From the NCBI RefSeq assembly GCF_021602345.1, contig NZ_BQID01000007.1, forward strand, positions 124,001-188,000: a DNA stretch of 64,000 nt, written 5' to 3'. The translations under genes and the position numbers were made by a program. The DNA comes from Pseudomonas pharyngis. GTDB lineage: Bacteria > Pseudomonadota > Gammaproteobacteria > Pseudomonadales > Pseudomonadaceae. Positions 8,943 to 16,553 of this stretch are shown one piece after another. Numbering within the stretch: position 1 is the stretch's first letter; the number at the start of each line of letters is the position of its first letter. Below the pieces are notes generated by a model. It saw only the letters and a list, made by a program, of their open reading frames with translations. It made no database searches and had not been told where the DNA came from.

Positions 8943-9032
8943 TGTGGGAGCGGGCTTGCTCGCGAATGCGCTGTGTCAGACAACACATGGGCTGCCTGAC
9001 ACTCCCTCTTCGCGAGCAAGCCCGCTCCCCCA
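8943..9032. repeat. REP inverted pair inside the efflux operon
   Basis: Left arm 8943-8966 and right arm 9009-9032 are reverse complements at 23 of 24 positions ('AAGCCCGC' variant). Between them a smaller repeat (tgtcag at 8974-8979, ctgaca at 8996-9001) could form a nested stem. The element lies between the NodT channel gene and the FUSC gene, which are otherwise in one operon. Confidence 0.88.
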
Positions 9033-9044
9033 GGGGTTGTGTGT

Positions 9045-10544
9045 TCAACGCAGGAGGGCCGGGGTTTTCGGTGCCTGGGTTTGTTGTGCCGTCGGCACGT
9101 CTTTACCCGCGCCAAGGCCACCGCCCAATGCCGTCACCAGTTCTGCGTGGGCACTCAATCGCGCCGCCTGCACTTGCTGCTGAACCTGCTGCTGTTTGAA
9201 CAGCAAGGTCTGCGCATTGAGCACGTTGAGGTAATCGGTGAGCCCGCGCTGGTAGGCGATCATCGCGATGTCGTAAGTCTTCTGCGCCGTGGCCACGGAT
9301 TCGGCGGCGAATGTCTGCTGCTTGTCCATCGACTCGCGGCGGATCAACTGGTCCGAGATGTTCTTCAGCGCATTGACCAGGGTCTGGTTGTAATGCGCGA
9401 CGGCGATGTCATAACCCGCCGACGCTTCGCCAAGCTCCGCACGCAGTCGCCCGCCGTCAAAGATCGGCAGCGAGATCGCCGGGCCGACGTTGTAGTTGAG
9501 CTTCTTGCCGGTCAGGAACTCCAGCGCCCCGCCGCCGGTGGCCATGTAGCCGAGGCTGCCGACCAGATCGACGTTGGGGTAGAACCCGGCATGCGCGACA
9601 TCGATTCCGCGCGCCTGCGCCGCCACTTGCCAGCGACTGGCGACCACGTCCGGACGCTGGCCGAGCAGTTCGGCGGGCAGTGCCGACGGCAGTTTGAGCG
9701 CCGCGCCAAGGGACAGGGTCGGCCGCTGCAATTGCGCGCCGGCGCCCGGCCCCTTGCCGGCCAGTGCGGCGATCTGGTTGCGGCTCAGGGCGATTTCTTC
9801 GTCCAGCGCATCCAGTTGCCGATGGGTTTCCGGCAGCGGGGTTTCGGCCTGGCTGACTTCGAAGTGGGTGCCGATCCCGCCGTCCAGGCGTTTCTGCGCC
9901 AGCTCGAGAATCTGCTGTTGCTGTTTGAGCGTCGCCGCGACGATGTCGCGCTGAGCGTAATGCAGCGACAGCTCGATGTAGGCGCGCACGATGTTGTTCT
10001 GCAATTCGAGCTGCGCCTGACGCGCCTCGGCCGCGCTCATGTGCGCCAGATCCACCGCACGCTCGGTGCTGTTGCTTTCACGCCCCCAGAGGTCGAGGGC
10101 GTAACTGAAACCCAGCGCGGCGTTGTTGTCCCAGGTGGTGCTGTTGGCCAGCTCACCGGGGCCGTAGAACTGGTCGGTCGGCCAGTTGTGGCGCTTGAGG
10201 GTCGACTCGCCATTGATCTGCAACGACTCGGCGGCCTCGGCGACACCGGCCATGGACCGGGCCTGACGCACGCGCGCGGCGGCCATGGCCAGGGTCGGGC
10301 TGCCCTGCAAGGCGAGGTCGATCCAATGGTTGAGTTGCGGGTCACCGTAGGCTTGCCACCATTGGGCGGTGGGCCAGTTTGCGTCACGGGCGGCGTGGGC
10401 GATGGCCTCGTCGGTGGCCAGTTCATTGGCCTCCAGAGCCTTGCCCTTCGGGGCAATCCCTCCGGTTCCGATGCAGCCGCCAAGACCTAACGAAAAAGCC
10501 AGAACACTGAGCGGCAAAAGCGCTCTGTTGATGCGACGCGGCAC
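9045..10544 (-). CDS. NodT-type outer-membrane efflux lipoprotein
   Basis: A protein of 499 residues. A lipoprotein signal ends in L-G-G-C at about residue 24, and two homologous OEP (TolC-like) repeats follow, with long helices such as RSMAGVAEAAESLQ and AHYNQTLVNALKNIS. It forms the trimeric outer-membrane duct for the HlyD/FUSC pump coded downstream. A GTG start at 10544 is chosen: AGGA lies about 10 bases upstream and the signal peptide then has normal length. An ATG 45 bases further up would add a non-signal-like tail. Confidence 0.88.
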   Translation of the reverse strand: MPRRINRALLPLSVLAFSLGLGGCIGTGGIAPKGKALEANELATDEAIAHAARDANWPTAQWWQAYGDPQLNHWIDLALQGSPTLAMAAARVRQARSMAGVAEAAESLQINGESTLKRHNWPTDQFYGPGELANSTTWDNNAALGFSYALDLWGRESNSTERAVDLAHMSAAEARQAQLELQNNIVRAYIELSLHYAQRDIVAATLKQQQQILELAQKRLDGGIGTHFEVSQAETPLPETHRQLDALDEEIALSRNQIAALAGKGPGAGAQLQRPTLSLGAALKLPSALPAELLGQRPDVVASRWQVAAQARGIDVAHAGFYPNVDLVGSLGYMATGGGALEFLTGKKLNYNVGPAISLPIFDGGRLRAELGEASAGYDIAVAHYNQTLVNALKNISDQLIRRESMDKQQTFAAESVATAQKTYDIAMIAYQRGLTDYLNVLNAQTLLFKQQQVQQQVQAARLSAHAELVTALGGGLGAGKDVPTAQQTQAPKTPALLR

Positions 10545-10670
10545 TGCTGCGAATTCCTGAGGTGGGGGGATGTTTCGAGGTGGGCGCAATTCTAGGGGGG
10601 CGCCATGACGGCGATAAGCTGGGAATCCTGTGAATCTTTGTTACCGTTAACGAGATAATCCCTTGGTCGG

Positions 10671-10683
10671 GGGTCTCAGACCC
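10671..10683. promoter_or_regulatory. GGGTCT-C-AGACCC palindrome in the divergent promoter region
   Basis: A perfect 13-bp dyad 45 bases before the LysR start at 10728 and 127 bases from the NodT operon start. It is a candidate operator for the divergent LysR protein; there is no comparative support. Confidence 0.35.
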
Positions 10684-10727
10684 TGAAACTTCGTGTCACA
10701 ATTTGCCATCTCCCTTGAGAGCACCCC

Positions 10728-11696
10728 ATGGACACTTTGCAAAACATGCGCGCCTTCAGTTGTGTAGCGGAAGCCGGCAGCTTCACCGCCGCCGCCGTGC
10801 AGCTCGACACCACCACTGCCAACGTCTCGCGCGCGGTCTCCAACCTTGAGGCCCACCTGCAAACCCGCCTGCTTAACCGCACGACCCGCCGCATCGCGCT
10901 CACGGAAGCCGGCAAGCGCTACCTGCTGCGCTGCGAGCAGATCCTCGCCTACGTCGAAGAGGCCGAAGCCGAAGCCAGCGAAGCCCACGCCCGCCCGGCC
11001 GGACAATTGAAAGTGCACACCATGACCGGCATCGGCCAGCACTTCGTGATCGACGCCATCGCCCGCTATCGCAAGACCCACCCCGACGTGACCTTCGACC
11101 TGACCATGGCCAACCGCGTGCCGGACCTGCTCGACGAAGGCTACGACGTGTCCATCGTCCTGGCTCGCGAGCTGCCGGACTCGGGCTTCGTCTCGCAACG
11201 CCTGGGCATCACCTACAGCATCGTCTGCGCCTCCCCGGCCTACGTGAAAGCCAACGGCTGCGCACAAAAACCCAGCGACCTGCTGAACCACGCCTGCCTG
11301 CGCCTGGTGAGCCCGGTGATCCCCCTGGAAAAATGGGCCTTCGATGGTCCTGACGGTCAGGAAGTGGTCACTATCAACAGCTCGCCCTTCCTGGTGAACT
11401 CCGCCGACGCGATGAAAAGCGCGATCACCAGTGGGATGGGCGTCGGCGTGTTGCCGGTGTACGCCGCGATTGAAGGCTTGCGCAACGGCTCGTTGGTGCG
11501 GGTGATGCCGAACTACCGCTCGCAGGAACTGAACCTGTATGCGATCTACCCGTCGCGGCAGTACCTGGATGCGAAGATCAAGACCTGGGTCGAGTACCTG
11601 CGTGGGTCGTTGCCAGAAATATTGGCGGGGCATCAGGCGGAACTGGCGGCTTATGAGATGAGTGGGAGTCTGGGTGGAGCCAGGCTCGCGAACTGA
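10728..11696 (+). CDS. LysR-family regulator, likely AaeR-like
   Basis: A protein of 322 residues, with HTH at residues 1-60 (GSFTAAAVQLDTTTANVSRAVSNLE) and an effector domain behind it. The GTMTG/RxHPDVTFDL style is that of the large group holding AaeR and PtxR-like regulators. It is divergent from the NodT-FUSC-DUF1656-HlyD operon with 183 bases between, the same arrangement as aaeR with aaeXAB in E. coli. It probably senses the exported aromatic acid and activates the pump. Confidence 0.87.
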   Translation: MDTLQNMRAFSCVAEAGSFTAAAVQLDTTTANVSRAVSNLEAHLQTRLLNRTTRRIALTEAGKRYLLRCEQILAYVEEAEAEASEAHARPAGQLKVHTMTGIGQHFVIDAIARYRKTHPDVTFDLTMANRVPDLLDEGYDVSIVLARELPDSGFVSQRLGITYSIVCASPAYVKANGCAQKPSDLLNHACLRLVSPVIPLEKWAFDGPDGQEVVTINSSPFLVNSADAMKSAITSGMGVGVLPVYAAIEGLRNGSLVRVMPNYRSQELNLYAIYPSRQYLDAKIKTWVEYLRGSLPEILAGHQAELAAYEMSGSLGGARLAN

Positions 11697-12013
11697 GTTT
11701 ACCGTCCTACAGACGGGGTGATTTGGGGGGACGTTTCCGACAAGTCGCGTCGGTTGTCCCTCGGAAACGAGGTGGATAGGCTTTTGGGGGTCGCTGACGC
11801 ATCAGCGGCCGGGTCTGGAAAACCCGAAGTTCAGGATCACAGCCCATGACATAATGCGGCGTTTTTTCGCGACGTTATGGTAGCTGTACGTGGGAGACCT
11901 TCGGGTCTGCCGGGTTTGATCCTTTCCGGTTTTTCCAGTCCGCGTACAGCTGCCACCTCTTTCGCCTGGAAAACGAAAAATGGCAGCTCCTCCAAGACTT
12001 AAGGATCTATGCC
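11697..12013 (+). ncRNA. Structured leader of the DUF6124 gene, two competing hairpins
   Basis: The 317 bases between the LysR stop and the DUF6124 start hold no gene, but the 3' half is strongly structured. Stem A pairs 11879-11890 with 11943-11954 (12 bp, one G-U) and encloses a UUCG-capped hairpin at 11895-11908. Stem B pairs 11948-11955 (AGCTGCCA) with 11981-11988 (TGGCAGCT), with an inner stem 11960-11964/11974-11978. Stems A and B share bases 11948-11954 and cannot form together. The ribosome site AAGGA lies just after stem B. From memory, similar leaders precede small DUF6124/DUF3077 genes elsewhere in Pseudomonas; I could not check this here. Confidence 0.65.
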
Positions 12014-12388
12014 ATGAAAAAACTTACTCCGAATCCCCCCGAAACCAACGACACCTCGCCCTACGAATCCGCCGATTCAAACAAACTCCACGACGCCGCC
12101 GAACGCGCGCTCGACCACTACCTGAACCCTCCCCCAAAAAAATACCCCGGCCGCAAACCGAGCGAAATGTTCCAGATTTCACCGGACATGGACGACGAAA
12201 GCCTGCTGGCCCACGCCTGCGAATCCCTGGCCTCGGCCAGCGTCATGGCCAGTGACGTGGCAGCCTATGTCGACTCACCACAGCGACACCGGATTCTGGG
12301 CATTCAACAAGTCATCATGCTCGCCGAACTCGCCGTGAACCGCGTGCTGGATAACGTCGAAGTACAACGTCATCCCACACACAACTAA
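12014..12388 (+). CDS. DUF6124 family protein
   Basis: A protein of 124 residues of a small Pseudomonas-restricted family. The N-terminus is charged and disordered (Pro/Asn/Lys-rich, with a PPPKK stretch). From about residue 55 an amphipathic helical region (DDESLLAHACESLASASVMASDV, then RHRILGIQQVIMLAELAVNRVL) is typical of the family. There is no signal peptide or catalytic motif. Start ATG follows AAGGA by about 9 bases. Function unknown; the elaborate leader suggests post-transcriptional control. Confidence 0.82.
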   Translation: MKKLTPNPPETNDTSPYESADSNKLHDAAERALDHYLNPPPKKYPGRKPSEMFQISPDMDDESLLAHACESLASASVMASDVAAYVDSPQRHRILGIQQVIMLAELAVNRVLDNVEVQRHPTHN

Positions 12389-12960
12389 ACCGCTCTGACC
12401 AACCGACCTGCCAGCGACAACCGCATTCGCTGGCAGCTAGGATGGGACGCAGAGCGTCCCGGGCTGCATTCCCACGCAGAGCGTGGGAACGATCAAACGA
12501 TGAGCGTTAGCTCAAGTTCGCTGTTCGCTTCTCACCACTCAAAACGATGAGCGTTAGCTCGAGTAAGGCTTTTGACGTACCGGCCCCATCGGAAGGCTGA
12601 GTGGAGGGATTTATCCGGGGGTGGGAGCGCAGCGACCGTTTGGCGAAGCCAAACACATCGAGAGGAGGTGCAGCGAAGCAAACCGTAGGCGATGCCCCCG
12701 GATGAATCTCGGAACGAAGGAACACCGAGCCAAAGCGAGGTGCCGAACGCCGGGGCCCAGCGTTTTGGTTACTTTGGGCTGGGCCGGCATTCCGGCGTTT
12801 GCCAAAGTGACTCGCTGTAAAAGCGAAACCGCCAGCCGCAACCCCCGAAGCAACGGATATTCACCCAAAACCCCAAGAACCTGGTCGGCCCAGAGGCCGC
12901 CAAGGACAAGCCAAACCTGGCGAAGAATGTTAGCTTGCTTGGCAACCCAGAACAGCCGAG
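12389..12960. repeat. Intergenic repeat mosaic upstream of ghrB
   Basis: About 570 bases without a credible gene. Two hairpins open it (12444-12460 GGGACGC-aga-GCGTCCC and 12469-12489 TTCCCACGC-aga-GCGTGGGAA). A 19-nt unit AAACGATGAGCGTTAGCTC then occurs twice, at 12495-12513 and 12542-12560. From about 12600 follows a mosaic rich in short palindromes (gtttggcgaagccaaac at about 12639) ending with an imperfect GGTTACTTTGG...CCAAAGTGACT repeat near 12766-12813. This looks like stacked dispersed intergenic repeats; I take open frames within it as chance. Confidence 0.65.
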
Positions 12961-12970
12961 CCCAATGCCA

Positions 12971-13945
12971 ATGAAAAAAACAGTCCTGGCCTTCAGCCGC
13001 ATCACCCCCCCAATGATCGAACGCCTGCAACAAGAGTTCGACGTCATCGTCCCCAACCCGAAAAACGGCGACATCAACGCCCAGTTCAACGAAGCCCTGC
13101 CCCACGCCCACGGCCTGATCGGCGTCGGTCGCAAACTCGGCAAGGCCCAACTGGAAAACGCCGCCAAACTCGAGGTGGTCTCCAGCGTCTCCGTCGGCTA
13201 CGACAACTACGACCTCGCCTATTTCAACGAACGCGGGATCATGCTCACCAACACCCCTGACGTGCTCACCGAAAGCACTGCGGACCTGGCCTTCGCGCTG
13301 ATCATGAGCAGCGCCCGCCGCGTCGCCGAACTCGACGCCTGGACCAAGGCAGGCCAATGGCAGGCCAGCGTCGGCGCACCGCTGTTCGGTTGCGACGTGC
13401 ACGGCAAGACCCTGGGCATCGTCGGCATGGGCAACATCGGCGCTGCCGTCGCCCGTCGCGGCCGCTTCGGCTTCAACATGCCGATCCTCTACAGCGGCAA
13501 CAGCCGCAAGACCGAACTCGAACAGCAACTCGGTGCACAATTTCGCAGCCTTGACCAACTGCTGGCCGAGGCCGACTTCGTTTGTCTGGTGGTGCCGCTC
13601 AGCGACAAGACCCGCCACCTGATCAGCCACCGCGAACTGGCGCTGATGAAGCCGGATGCGATTCTGGTGAACATCTCCCGTGGCCCGGTCGTCGACGAGC
13701 CGGCACTGATCGAGGCATTGCAGAACAACCGGATTCGCGGTGCCGGTCTGGACGTTTACGAGAAGGAACCGCTGGCCGAATCACCGCTGTTTCAGCTGAA
13801 AAACGCCGTGACCCTGCCGCACATCGGCTCGGCCACTCACGAAACCCGCGAAGCTATGGCCAATCGTGCCCTGGCCAACCTGCGCAGTGCCCTGCTCGGC
13901 GAGCGTCCGCAGGATCTGGTGAACCCGCAGGTCTGGCGCGGATAA
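12971..13945 (+). CDS. ghrB: Glyoxylate/hydroxypyruvate reductase B (2-hydroxyacid dehydrogenase)
   Basis: A protein of 324 residues, the same length as E. coli GhrB, with which it shares SVGYDN, a TPDVLTES/TA-type segment, the Rossmann motif GIVGMGNIG near residue 148, the RGPVVDE loop with the catalytic Arg, and P-H-I-G-S-A-T-H-E-T-R with the catalytic His. It reduces glyoxylate and hydroxypyruvate to glycolate and D-glycerate with NADPH. The start is uncertain between ATGs at 12965 and 12971; MKKTVLAFSR fits the family better. The upstream region is repeat DNA with only a weak ribosome site. A terminator follows. Confidence 0.9.
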   Translation: MKKTVLAFSRITPPMIERLQQEFDVIVPNPKNGDINAQFNEALPHAHGLIGVGRKLGKAQLENAAKLEVVSSVSVGYDNYDLAYFNERGIMLTNTPDVLTESTADLAFALIMSSARRVAELDAWTKAGQWQASVGAPLFGCDVHGKTLGIVGMGNIGAAVARRGRFGFNMPILYSGNSRKTELEQQLGAQFRSLDQLLAEADFVCLVVPLSDKTRHLISHRELALMKPDAILVNISRGPVVDEPALIEALQNNRIRGAGLDVYEKEPLAESPLFQLKNAVTLPHIGSATHETREAMANRALANLRSALLGERPQDLVNPQVWRG

Positions 13946-13951
13946 ACAAAT

Positions 13952-13979
13952 CGGGCAAGTACTGTAAAGTGCTTGCCCG
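13952..13979 (+). terminator. Hairpin after ghrB
   Basis: CGGGCAAGTACT-gtaa-AGTGCTTGCCCG pairs at 11 of 12 positions and starts 7 bases after the ghrB stop. The T-rich tail (TTCAACTTT) is modest, so termination may be partial. Confidence 0.6.
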
Positions 13980-14097
13980 TTCAACTTTCAGCCAATACAT
14001 ACTTTGCAAATCAACACGCCAACGAAATAAACCATCCCGCTATAAACTTTCCCGGCTTTATCCAATACAAAGATAAACACACCGGAGAATAGTAACC

Positions 14098-14607
14098 GTG
14101 AGAATTTCCAATACCGATCAATTAATCCGTTACAGCAAAGTCTGCCTGATGGCTTACATCAGCTTCTTTGGACTACTGGTGATGTACGGAAACGTGACCG
14201 ACTACTCGGCAAACTATGAGTACGTCGGACACATCCTGAGCATGGATACGACACAGATCAACGAGAACATACGTTACAGGGCGATTGAATCGCCGATGAT
14301 GCACCACCGGATCTATTGGTTCATCATCACCACGGAAGCGATCTACACCGCTTATTGCCTGCTCGGTACTTATTATCTCTACCGCAAAGTCAACGAGTCC
14401 GCGGCTGTCTTTCACGAGGCAAAAAGGTTCTCGATCATTGGCTTGCTGATTGCGATCTTCACCTATTATGTTTGCCTGCAAACCATCGGCGTTGAATGGT
14501 TCGACATGGACACTTCACAAGTATGGAATGCGAAAGACTGGGCACGGCACATTGTCGATTTCATGTTACCGGTACTGATTTTCATAACATTGAAAAACGA
14601 GCGTTGA
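14098..14607 (+). CDS. DUF2165 family membrane protein
   Basis: A protein of 169 residues with four predicted membrane segments (about 15-32, 75-95, 108-128, 150-166) and a loop with V-T-D-Y-x-x-N-Y-E-Y-V-G-H-I-L, the signature of DUF2165 small integral membrane proteins. Function unknown. Starts at GTG 14098 with GGAG about 10 bases upstream. Its DNA and flanks (about 13980-14630) are clearly more AT-rich than neighbouring genes, which may reflect separate acquisition. Confidence 0.8.
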   Translation: MRISNTDQLIRYSKVCLMAYISFFGLLVMYGNVTDYSANYEYVGHILSMDTTQINENIRYRAIESPMMHHRIYWFIITTEAIYTAYCLLGTYYLYRKVNESAAVFHEAKRFSIIGLLIAIFTYYVCLQTIGVEWFDMDTSQVWNAKDWARHIVDFMLPVLIFITLKNER

Positions 14608-14620
14608 ATAATCAACGCTC
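14599..14620. terminator. Bidirectional terminator between DUF2165 and EamA genes
   Basis: GAGCGTTGA-ataa-TCAACGCTC. It spans the DUF2165 stop; on the minus strand the stem is followed by GTTTTTC, a good intrinsic terminator for the convergent EamA gene. Confidence 0.65.
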
Positions 14621-14635
14621 AAGATTCAATCAATC

Positions 14636-15538
14636 TCAGGCCAACTTTCCATGCTTCGCCACAACCGCAACTTCGGGTTTACGAAACACCAGCACATTCC
14701 CCAGCATCACCAATACCAGCCCCGCCAATGCCGGTGCCGTCCATTGATAGCCTTCGGCGAAGGCCGAGACATTCAGCGCCACCACCGGGAACAGCACCGT
14801 GCAGTAGGCGGCGCGCTCCGGGCCCATGCGGCCGACCAACGTCAAGTAGGCGGTGAAGCCGATCACCGATCCCGGAATCACCAGATATAGAAGCGCGCCA
14901 ATGTAGCGCGACGTCCACTCCATCTCGAATGGAATGCCCTTGACCAAGCACCACACCGAGAGCATCGCCGCACCGTAGGCCATGCCCCAGGCATTGGTGG
15001 TCAGTGGCTTGAGACCGGCCTTCTGTTGCAGGCTCGAGAGCATGTTGCCCGCCGAGAAGCACAAGGTGCCGCAGAGTGCCAGACCCAGGCCGAGCAGGGT
15101 TTGCGGACTGGCGTGATGCCCGGCCAGCTCCGGCCAGAACAACAGGCCCAGGCCAGACAGCCCCAGCGCCCCGCCCATCAGCACATTGCGCGCGATGCGT
15201 TGGCCGAAGAACACCCGCGCATTCAGCGCGTTCCACAACGTCGCCGTGGAAAACACCACCGCCACCAGACCGCTGGGGATCCATTGGCTGGCAGTCAGGA
15301 AACACATGAAGTTGACGCAGAACAGGCACAACCCCTGCGCCACACAGATCAGATGCCCGCGCCGGTTCATCGGTTGCAGCCGACGGCTGAGCAGCAACAG
15401 CGCAAACAACACCAGCGCCGCGAGACCGAAGCGATAGACGATCGACACCGGAATCGCCACCACGCCCAGTTGCCACTTCAAGGCTATCCAGGTGGTGCCC
15501 CAGATCAGCACGGTCAACAAATACAACGACAGGTTCAT
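14636..15538 (-). CDS. EamA-family (DMT) transporter
   Basis: A protein of 300 residues with ten hydrophobic segments in two EamA repeats; helix 1 carries the usual WGTTWIALKW. Drug/metabolite transporters of this family export amino acids or small metabolites. The ATG at 15538 follows GGAG by 8 bases; an in-frame GTG 9 bases upstream is less likely. It is divergent from an AraC gene that probably regulates it. Substrate not predictable. Confidence 0.88.
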   Translation of the reverse strand: MNLSLYLLTVLIWGTTWIALKWQLGVVAIPVSIVYRFGLAALVLFALLLLSRRLQPMNRRGHLICVAQGLCLFCVNFMCFLTASQWIPSGLVAVVFSTATLWNALNARVFFGQRIARNVLMGGALGLSGLGLLFWPELAGHHASPQTLLGLGLALCGTLCFSAGNMLSSLQQKAGLKPLTTNAWGMAYGAAMLSVWCLVKGIPFEMEWTSRYIGALLYLVIPGSVIGFTAYLTLVGRMGPERAAYCTVLFPVVALNVSAFAEGYQWTAPALAGLVLVMLGNVLVFRKPEVAVVAKHGKLA

Positions 15539-15677
15539 GGCAGACACTCCTCGATTGGGTTTCAGTGTCCGCCTGCGCCTTCATCCCTCGCTTGCATAAA
15601 CTTGCGCTTTTGTCGGCGTGCAGGCTGGCAGCGCAACATCTACGGAGTAGGATGCAAGGCGTTGAAGAGAACCGACC

Positions 15678-16553
15678 ATGGCCGCCATCGATACCCTGCA
15701 AGTCTTTCAAGCCTTGAACAGCTCGCCCAACGCATGCCTTGTGCGCAGCGCCGAGCTGGGGGACGGCCTGTCCGCAGCCCTGTGGACCAACCACCACGAC
15801 GCCCGCGACTATGACGCGCCGAGCCATCACACGCTCTCCTGCTACATCGCTGGCGGCACCGGCACGTTCCGCCGTGGCGCCCCCGGAAACAAAGGCAGTC
15901 CGGACAAGTTGTGCATCCTGCCAGCCGACCACGAGTCGGGGTGGGTGATCAATGGCGACATTCGCCTGGCCCACCTGTATTTCAGCGCCGAACAATTTGC
16001 CTTGGGTTGCGTCACGCTGCTGGATCGCGAGCCCCGGGAAATGCAGCTGCGCGAACAGACTTTTCTGGAAGATCCACAACAGGCCCGACGGTTTCGCCAG
16101 TTACTCACTCTCAATTGGGACGAGCCTGGCGAGCGGCTGCTGACCAGCAGCCTGGCCCACGAACTGATCAGCCAAACCTTGTTGAGCCAGGTCGGCGTAC
16201 GCCACGGCTTGCGCCTCAAGGGCGGGCTGGCGCCGCATCAGCGCCGGCAACTGGTGGAGTTCATCGACAGCCAACTGGCCGAGCCGATCAGTCTCGGGCA
16301 ACTGGCGGGGTTGTGTGCGTTGTCGGAATACCACTTCGCGCGGATGTTCCGGGTGAGCTTCGGACTGCCGCCACATCAGTATGTGCTGGCGCGGCGTTTG
16401 AGCCGGGCGCGGGAGTTGTTGCGCGGGACAGCGTTGCCGTTGGGCGAGATTGCCCTGGCGTGTGGATTTGCCAGTGCCAGCCACTTCACCAACCGCTTTC
16501 GCCAGGTGCTGGGTGGAACGCCCGGCGAGTATCGCCAGGCGTTTTTGCGCTGA
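15678..16553 (+). CDS. AraC-family transcriptional regulator
   Basis: A protein of 291 residues: an N-terminal cupin-like effector domain (about 20-170) and a C-terminal double HTH (about 190-290) with ISLGQLAGLCALSEYHFAR and the signature IALACGFASASHFTNRFRQ, then G-x-T-P-G-E-Y-R. It is divergent from the EamA transporter and likely its activator. It ends on the base before the convergent receptor gene ends, leaving no room for a terminator between them. Confidence 0.88.
   Translation: MAAIDTLQVFQALNSSPNACLVRSAELGDGLSAALWTNHHDARDYDAPSHHTLSCYIAGGTGTFRRGAPGNKGSPDKLCILPADHESGWVINGDIRLAHLYFSAEQFALGCVTLLDREPREMQLREQTFLEDPQQARRFRQLLTLNWDEPGERLLTSSLAHELISQTLLSQVGVRHGLRLKGGLAPHQRRQLVEFIDSQLAEPISLGQLAGLCALSEYHFARMFRVSFGLPPHQYVLARRLSRARELLRGTALPLGEIALACGFASASHFTNRFRQVLGGTPGEYRQAFLR

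Noticed and set aside
12611-13630. A 339-codon minus-strand frame across the repeats and ghrB
   Set aside because: It runs through intergenic repeats and antisense to a certain dehydrogenase; chance frame.
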